Origin: Gammaproteobacteria bacterium
GTDB taxonomy: Bacteria > Pseudomonadota > Gammaproteobacteria > SZUA-152
DNA: 42,413 nt
Assembly (NCBI GenBank): GCA_021647705.1
Contig: JAKIUF010000038.1
Coordinates: 1 to 42,413, forward strand
Direction: 5' to 3'
Shown: positions 38,103 through 42,413 of the stretch, in pieces
Position numbering within the stretch: the first letter of the stretch is position 1
Layout: each line of letters begins with the position of its first letter
Made by a program: the position numbers and the translations under genes
Notes under the pieces: model-generated
The model's input: only the letters and a program-made list of their open reading frames with translations
Database searches by the model: none
What the model was told of the DNA's origin: nothing

Positions 38103-38514
38103 ACTAATCAGGTTCTATCTCACAACTAATTATATTCACAATATCGCAACAAGCCTCCTCATTCCAAGGGGGTCAGGCATTTAGAAGGATTCGCTTGTTT
38201 CAGATTACGAAGCGTTTGTTCACAGCTTACCACAGGAAATAACCCCTCCCGTTGCTAGCTTTATATACAATGAGAAACTCTGCACCAACATTGACTTCAA
38301 TTGGTACATCAAGAATTAACTCAACTTTCCCCAAGCTCGAACTTTAAACTCAAGGCAGGCAGAAATAATGCCAATTTATAATTTTCTTTATTAAACAATT
38401 TCTTGCAGAAAAAAATAACGGCTAGCACCATTAAAATTTACAATATGTAAAGTATTTCGACACTTCGCCAACAATTTCCCCCAAACCTATTCCCCCAAGT
38501 CAAATATGACCCAA

Positions 38515-38660
38515 TATGAACGCTGTCCCGGATCGTCAGTAAACGCTTAAATATGCCTTAATCTCCGCCACGAACACTTGAACGCTCCCAAGCCCCTGCA
38601 TTCAAGACACAAGCCAGAGCCCAACTGGCAATCACACTTAATAAGAGAGGATCAAAAAGA
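38515..38660 (-). pseudogene. Eroded fragment of an NSS-family transporter gene
   Basis: This stretch aligns base by base with about 40090-40225 of the intact transporter gene. Examples are GCATTCAAGACACAAGCCAG against GCATTCAACACATAAGCCAG, and GGCAATCACACTTAATAAGA against GGCAATCACGCTGTAATAGG. The minus-strand frame recalls the transporter region AEIQSIYTTLVASPGQLIF but is interrupted by several stops. It is therefore the relic of a second, related transporter gene. The remaining gap from 38103 to 38745 shows no other gene. Confidence 0.65.
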
Positions 38661-38745
38661 ATTTTTTTGTGCAACATTCACGTCATCCGTTATTCCATTG
38701 TTCATTTCACCCTTTATTTCGCTCTGATCCGGGTGACTTGCAGCA

Positions 38746-39180
38746 TTAGCTTCCATACACAACCTCCGCACGTTGACAAAAAGAATCCAGCAGAGCATTG
38801 GCAATCTGGCTGAACACCGGCCCCAAGGCCATGCTCACCAGTTTACTGGAAAATTCATATTCCATGTCGAACGATATCTTACAGGCATTTTCCGACAGTG
38901 CATCAAAACGCCAAAAACCATGCAGGTGTTTAAAAGGACCGTCAACCAAATTAATCTCAATCATCTTATTATGTTGCAAACGATTTAGCGTGGTAAACGC
39001 CTTGTTAAGGCCACCATAAGCAATCACCACTCTCGCACGCACCTCGTCGTCGCTACGCGACAATTCCTCGGCTCCTCCGCACCAGGGAAGAAAATCCGCA
39101 TAAGCGGGCACGTTATCCACCAATGCAAACATGTCTGCGGCGCTGTGGTGTACTAATGCACTTTTTGCAATTGTCGGCAT
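38746..39180 (-). CDS. ratA: RatA-like START/coenzyme-Q-binding protein
   Basis: This 144-residue protein is of the polyketide-cyclase/START fold. It begins MPTIAKSALVHHSAADMFALVDNV, with VPAYADFLPWCGGAEEL, as in RatA. In E. coli RatA was reported to inhibit ribosome subunit joining, while relatives (Coq10) bind ubiquinone; which role applies here is unknown. It starts two bases after the end of the NSS transporter gene on the same strand, so the two are cotranscribed. Divergent smpB lies beyond the transporter, the usual ratA-smpB linkage with one gene inserted. Confidence 0.88.
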   Translation of the reverse strand: MPTIAKSALVHHSAADMFALVDNVPAYADFLPWCGGAEELSRSDDEVRARVVIAYGGLNKAFTTLNRLQHNKMIEINLVDGPFKHLHGFWRFDALSENACKISFDMEYEFSSKLVSMALGPVFSQIANALLDSFCQRAEVVYGS

Positions 39181-39182
39181 TT

Positions 39183-40547
39183 TTACACCACCCCAATGGC
39201 ATTAAGAAAAATGATAATCACTGCCACCGGCGTGACAAAACGCACCAGAAACCACCAACTGGTATACGCCATACTTTTTTCTTCCAATGCCAGCTCGTCC
39301 GCCGTAGACGATGACTTCATCACCCAGGCCGCAAACAGCGCAATAAATAACCCGCCCAATGGCAGCATAATGTTAGACGTGAGGAAATCCAGCAACTCAA
39401 AAAAGTTTTTGCCCCATAACGTATAGTCAGACCACTCGTTAAACGACAGCACCGTGCCCAACCCCATCAGCCACGTTGCAAAACCACACCAGGCACTAGC
39501 CTTGACGCGCGTCCAGCCCTTGTTTTCCACCAGCCAGGCCACCGCCGGTTCGATAAGCGAAATCGCCGAAGACCAGGCCGCAAGCACCAGCAAAACAAAA
39601 AACACCGCGCCGAAAAAACTGCCACCGGGCATGCTTCCGAAGGCGATGGGCAGGGTCTGGAAAATCAACCCCGGACCCGCGCCCGGTTCCAGGGCATTGG
39701 CAAACACAATGGGGAAAATCGCCATACCGGCCAGCAGTGCAACAACAGTGTCCGCCAACGCCACAATAATCGACGTTTGGGCAATAGAGGCATTTTTGGG
39801 CATATATGAGCCATAAATCATGATCGCACCCATGCCCAGACTCAGGGTAAAAAAGGCGTGACCCATGGCAATCAGCACCCCTTCTGCACTGATTTTACTG
39901 AAATCCGGCGTAAACAAAAAACTCAGGCCGCGCACAAATTCACCGCTGCTGATGGCATAACCCACCATGATCAACAACAATACAAACAGGGCAGGCATCA
40001 AAAACCGGATCGCTACCTCCAGCCCCTTTTTCACACCCCGCGCCACCACCAGCATAGTCATCAGCATAAACAGGCTGTGCCAGAAAATCAGTTGTCCGGG
40101 ACTCGCGACCAGCGTTGTATATATGCTTTGAATTTCCGCCGCCGGTGCGCCCGTAAACGCCCCCGATCCGGCATTCAACACATAAGCCAGCCCCCACCCG
40201 GCAATCACGCTGTAATAGGAGAGAATCAAAAAACCCGCAACCACCCCGCTCCATCCCAGCAATGCCCAGGCTTTTGAACGGCCCTCTTCTTTCGCCAGGG
40301 TTTTCATGGTGTTAATCGGGCTCTGCCGACCCCGACGCCCCAGCAATACCTCAGCCATCATGATAGGGATACCGATAGCGGCAATACACAGCAAATACAC
40401 CAGCACAAACGCGCCGCCGCCATTCTCACCAGTGATGTACGGAAATTTCCAGATATTGCCCAGACCCACCGCCGAGCCCGTGGCAGCCAGAATAAAAATC
40501 CAGCGGCTAGACCATTGACCGTGAATGGATTCACGTTTTGTTGACAT
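39183..40547 (-). CDS. Sodium-dependent transporter, NSS/SNF family
   Basis: This inner-membrane symporter of 454 residues probably imports an amino acid or similar solute with sodium. I chose the start MSTKRESIHGQWSSRWIFIL rather than an ATG 21 codons upstream because family members begin with this R-E-x-W-x-S-R pattern. The first segment carries LAATGSAVGLGNIWKFPYIT, the sodium- and substrate-binding unwound helix of NSS proteins, followed by ENGGGAFVLVYL. About 11 hydrophobic segments are apparent. The gene shares a transcript with ratA and is divergent from smpB. A decayed relative lies downstream of ratA. Confidence 0.93.
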   Translation of the reverse strand: MSTKRESIHGQWSSRWIFILAATGSAVGLGNIWKFPYITGENGGGAFVLVYLLCIAAIGIPIMMAEVLLGRRGRQSPINTMKTLAKEEGRSKAWALLGWSGVVAGFLILSYYSVIAGWGLAYVLNAGSGAFTGAPAAEIQSIYTTLVASPGQLIFWHSLFMLMTMLVVARGVKKGLEVAIRFLMPALFVLLLIMVGYAISSGEFVRGLSFLFTPDFSKISAEGVLIAMGHAFFTLSLGMGAIMIYGSYMPKNASIAQTSIIVALADTVVALLAGMAIFPIVFANALEPGAGPGLIFQTLPIAFGSMPGGSFFGAVFFVLLVLAAWSSAISLIEPAVAWLVENKGWTRVKASAWCGFATWLMGLGTVLSFNEWSDYTLWGKNFFELLDFLTSNIMLPLGGLFIALFAAWVMKSSSTADELALEEKSMAYTSWWFLVRFVTPVAVIIIFLNAIGVV

Positions 40548-40662
40548 ACTGCCCTGCCCTCCCGCAGATTTTGTTGGCAGCATTGTCGGTGAATTAACGC
40601 ATCGGCTCAACTATCCTCAACTATGCCCGCGAAGCGGCATCCTTCCGGTATAATCCCCGCCC

Positions 40663-41136
40663 ATGTCAAAAAACAAGAAAAAAATCGGCAGCAATACTAT
40701 TGCGCTGAACAAACAGGCCCGTCACAATTTTTTCATCGAAGATCGTTTCGAGGCTGGCATCGCCCTGCAAGGCTGGGAAGTCAAAGCCCTGCGCGCCGGG
40801 CGTATCCAGATTGTTGATGCCCATGTATTTCTCAAAAATAACGAGGCGTACATCAGTAACCTGCTGATTACCCCGCTGATTACCGCCTCCACCCACATTC
40901 ACCCTGAACCCACACGGGTGCGCAAACTGCTGTTGCATCGTTCTGAGATCAACAAACTCATTGGTGCCGTGGAACGCAAGGGCTATACCATGGTGCCAAC
41001 CGCCCTGTACTGGAAACATGGCCGGGTCAAAGCCGAAATTGGCCTCGCCAAGGGCAAACAACAACACGACAAACGCGCCGCAGAAAAAGACCGCGACTGG
41101 CAACGGGACAAACAACGCATCATGAAAGGTCGCTGA
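40663..41136 (+). CDS. smpB: SsrA-binding protein SmpB
   Basis: This 157-residue partner of tmRNA in rescue of stalled ribosomes has [20 protein letters not shown] and [20 protein letters not shown] in the OB-fold core. It also has [20 protein letters not shown] and the lysine-rich tail [19 protein letters not shown] that enters the mRNA channel. Its RNA partner is encoded 190 bases downstream on the same strand. TATAAT at 40649-40654 is close to the ATG; if used it would give a nearly leaderless message, but no -35 box is clear. Confidence 0.96.
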   Translation: MSKNKKKIGSNTIALNKQARHNFFIEDRFEAGIALQGWEVKALRAGRIQIVDAHVFLKNNEAYISNLLITPLITASTHIHPEPTRVRKLLLHRSEINKLIGAVERKGYTMVPTALYWKHGRVKAEIGLAKGKQQHDKRAAEKDRDWQRDKQRIMKGR

Positions 41137-41161
41137 ATCCCATAGCCGTACTCGCTTCTCT

Positions 41162-41260
41162 GGTGGAACCGCTGCGCTTGTTCCACCCTACGGCTTTACT
41201 CTGTATTGAAGAGAGCGGAACAAAAAAATTGATAAACACCCCGGCTTCCACCCTGTTCAC
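41162..41260. repeat. GGTGGAACCGCTGCG repeat, copy before ssrA
   Basis: GGTGGAACCGCTGCGCTTGT followed by TCCACCCTACGGCTTTACTC, then AGAGCGGAACAAAAAAATTG and a closing CTTCCACCCTGTTC, matches 36405-36510 in order. It fills the smpB-ssrA gap, ending about 35 bases before the probable ssrA promoter. Confidence 0.7.
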
Positions 41261-41295
41261 GATACGATTCTTCCCAAACTCCCGAAACTTTGCGC

Positions 41296-41301
41296 TACAA
41301 T
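41296..41301 (+). promoter_or_regulatory. Probable -10 box of ssrA
   Basis: TACAAT lies 24 bases before the mature 5' end of tmRNA, leaving room for a short leader removed by RNase P. No good -35 hexamer is visible 17 bases upstream, so the call is tentative. Confidence 0.4.
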
Positions 41302-41325
41302 GGGGGTCTCAGAATGAGAACCAAT

Positions 41326-41688
41326 GGGGCTGACCTGGTTTCGACGTGGGTCACAAAACCTGAGGTGCATGCCGAGGTGCAATTACCTCGTAAATCCAAC
41401 TGCAAACTTTATAGTTGCCAACGACGACAACTACGCACTAGCAGCTTAAACACCTGTCTTAGTGCCCTCGGCCTTACATGTGCTTGTGCATGGAGATCAC
41501 CGGGGTCGACTCTCACAAGATCGCGTTGAGGTATGTTCAGGGCCAATTCGCTAAAACCTAACTGAGCTCGTCGTCCGTTTTCCCTGCCAGTCGGGTAGCG
41601 TACGATTAAATTTAAAGACTTGGCTAAGCATGTAGATCCGAAGGCGGAGGATTTGCGGACGCGGGTTCGACTCCCGCCAGCTCCACCA
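41326..41688 (+). ncRNA. ssrA: Transfer-messenger RNA (tmRNA)
   Basis: This 363-base RNA rescues ribosomes stalled on broken messages and tags their products for proteolysis. The 5' end GGGGCTGACC pairs with CAGCTCC before the encoded ACCA, and the T-arm GCGGGTTCGACTCCCGC is tRNA-Ala-like. The tag frame starts at GCA (41402) and reads ANFIVANDDNYALAA, with the stop at 41447-41449. It ends in the usual ALAA signal for ClpXP. SmpB, its partner, is encoded just upstream. A terminator follows ten bases after the end. Confidence 0.96.
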
Positions 41689-41697
41689 CCATATTTA

Positions 41698-41720
41698 AAG
41701 CCGTCCTAGGACGGCTTTTT
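41698..41720 (+). terminator. Rho-independent terminator of ssrA
   Basis: AAGCCGTCCTAGGACGGCTT is a perfect 20-base palindrome, followed by further T residues (five T in total). It starts nine bases after the tmRNA CCA end. The palindrome could serve both directions, but hsdM ends 160 bases further on. Confidence 0.85.
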
Positions 41721-41879
41721 ATTTCCGAAAACAATAACTTACCACTACATTTCGCATTTCGAGTTATACTGCACTGATATATTCTATAAAAACCAGCTAA
41801 TAACCCCGGCACCCTTTATTCGCTTTACCATCAACACCTCTTTTAGACTCGTCAAGCACAGTTTTTTAACTGGCCAACA

Positions 41880-42413
41880 TTATTTTTCATTCCCAAGAGG
41901 TAAAGGTTCCAAATCAAGTTCCTTAAGAAACGTATTGTGTTTGTTAGTTGCATTAACAATATCATTTTCATAACCAGCCAACTCACCATGAACTGCCGAT
42001 AAATCAATAACAGGTTCTGGCTTGGCAGTGCTGACGTAGCGGGAGATATTCAAGTTGTAATCGTTCTTTTCAATCTCTTCCATTGATACACGACGAGCGT
42101 AGCGATTATCTTCCTTGCGGTATTGGTAAGTATCGATAATTTTATCGATGTCTTCAGGTCGCAAGTGATTCTGGCGTTTGCCTTTTTCAAAGTGCTCGCT
42201 GGCATTGATAAACAGCACATCATCCGGTTTTTTACAGCGTTTCAACACCAGAATACAAACCGGGATACCGGTGGAGAAAAACAGGTTGGCTGGCAAGCCG
42301 ATCACGGTGTCGATATGGTGGTCTTTGAGCAGTTTGGTGCGAATACGCGCCTCTGCACCGCCTCGGAACAAAACGCCGTGGGGCAGAATAATGGCCATCA
42401 CGCCGTCATCACT
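41880..42413 (-). CDS. hsdM: Type I restriction-modification methyltransferase subunit HsdM, C-terminal part
   Basis: The frame enters from the right edge and continues beyond it. The 177 visible residues start SDDGVMAIILPHGVLFRGGA and continue HIDTVIGLPANLFFSTGIPV, CILVLKRCKK and VLFINASEHFEKGKRQNHL. They end with the helical tail VSMEEIEKNDYNLNISRYV, which contacts HsdS in these complexes. HsdM transfers methyl groups to adenine and, with HsdS and HsdR, protects or cuts DNA. The catalytic NPPF and SAM motifs would lie outside the window. Its end lies 160 bases from the ssrA terminator, a common border for inserted DNA. Confidence 0.92.
   Translation of the reverse strand, partial: SDDGVMAIILPHGVLFRGGAEARIRTKLLKDHHIDTVIGLPANLFFSTGIPVCILVLKRCKKPDDVLFINASEHFEKGKRQNHLRPEDIDKIIDTYQYRKEDNRYARRVSMEEIEKNDYNLNISRYVSTAKPEPVIDLSAVHGELAGYENDIVNATNKHNTFLKELDLEPLPLGNEK

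Overview
The window looks like a chromosomal segment of a gammaproteobacterium of undetermined order. The evidence is the gene order thrS-infC-rpmI-rplT-pheS-pheT-ihfA-MerR followed by a proline tRNA, an Enterobacteria-like thrS operator, and the ratA / smpB / ssrA neighbourhood with a tag ending in ALAA. Base composition is moderate. The spaces between genes are unusually rich in dispersed hairpin repeats and decayed genes.

Region 1 (1-10.1 kb) begins with the end of an IS630-type transposase. It then carries mogA (molybdenum cofactor) and an NsrR-type Rrf2 regulator, a convergent outer-membrane porin, and a DUF1566 secreted protein. A cytochrome c5 gene is broken by a stop codon and a frameshift. 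Three secreted proteins follow: an unknown 287-residue protein, a DUF6748/eight-cysteine protein and an unknown 311-residue protein. Gene density is low and several gaps exceed 400 bases.

Region 2 (10.2-20.2 kb) is housekeeping. It holds phosphoglucomutase and then the translation cluster thrS, infC (ATC start), rpmI, rplT, pheS and pheT, then ihfA, a MerR regulator and tRNA-Pro(GGG). A tRNA-mimicking thrS operator is visible. Repeats sit before thrS, before rpmI and between pheS and pheT.

Region 3 (20.4-25.7 kb) is accessory DNA next to tRNA-Pro. It contains a coupled pair of unknown genes (a 752-residue protein without a signal peptide and a secreted 306-residue partner). It also contains a 752-bp internally deleted IS630 element and the broken remains of a TusA-Shedu (DUF4263) fusion gene.

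Region 4 (25.7-36.5 kb) is a two-partner secretion locus: a TpsB transporter and a 2751-residue TpsA exoprotein. The exoprotein is built from about 20 repeats that mostly alternate 59 and 94 residues, with one RTX-like GGxGxD motif in most units. Several hairpin repeats are stacked between the two genes.

Region 5 (36.5-42.4 kb) has a small membrane protein whose N-terminus is encoded by a hairpin repeat, and a secreted protein with a PEP-CTERM-like tail. It also has an eroded transporter fragment, ratA with an NSS transporter, divergent smpB, tmRNA, and the 3' end of a type I restriction-modification hsdM gene.
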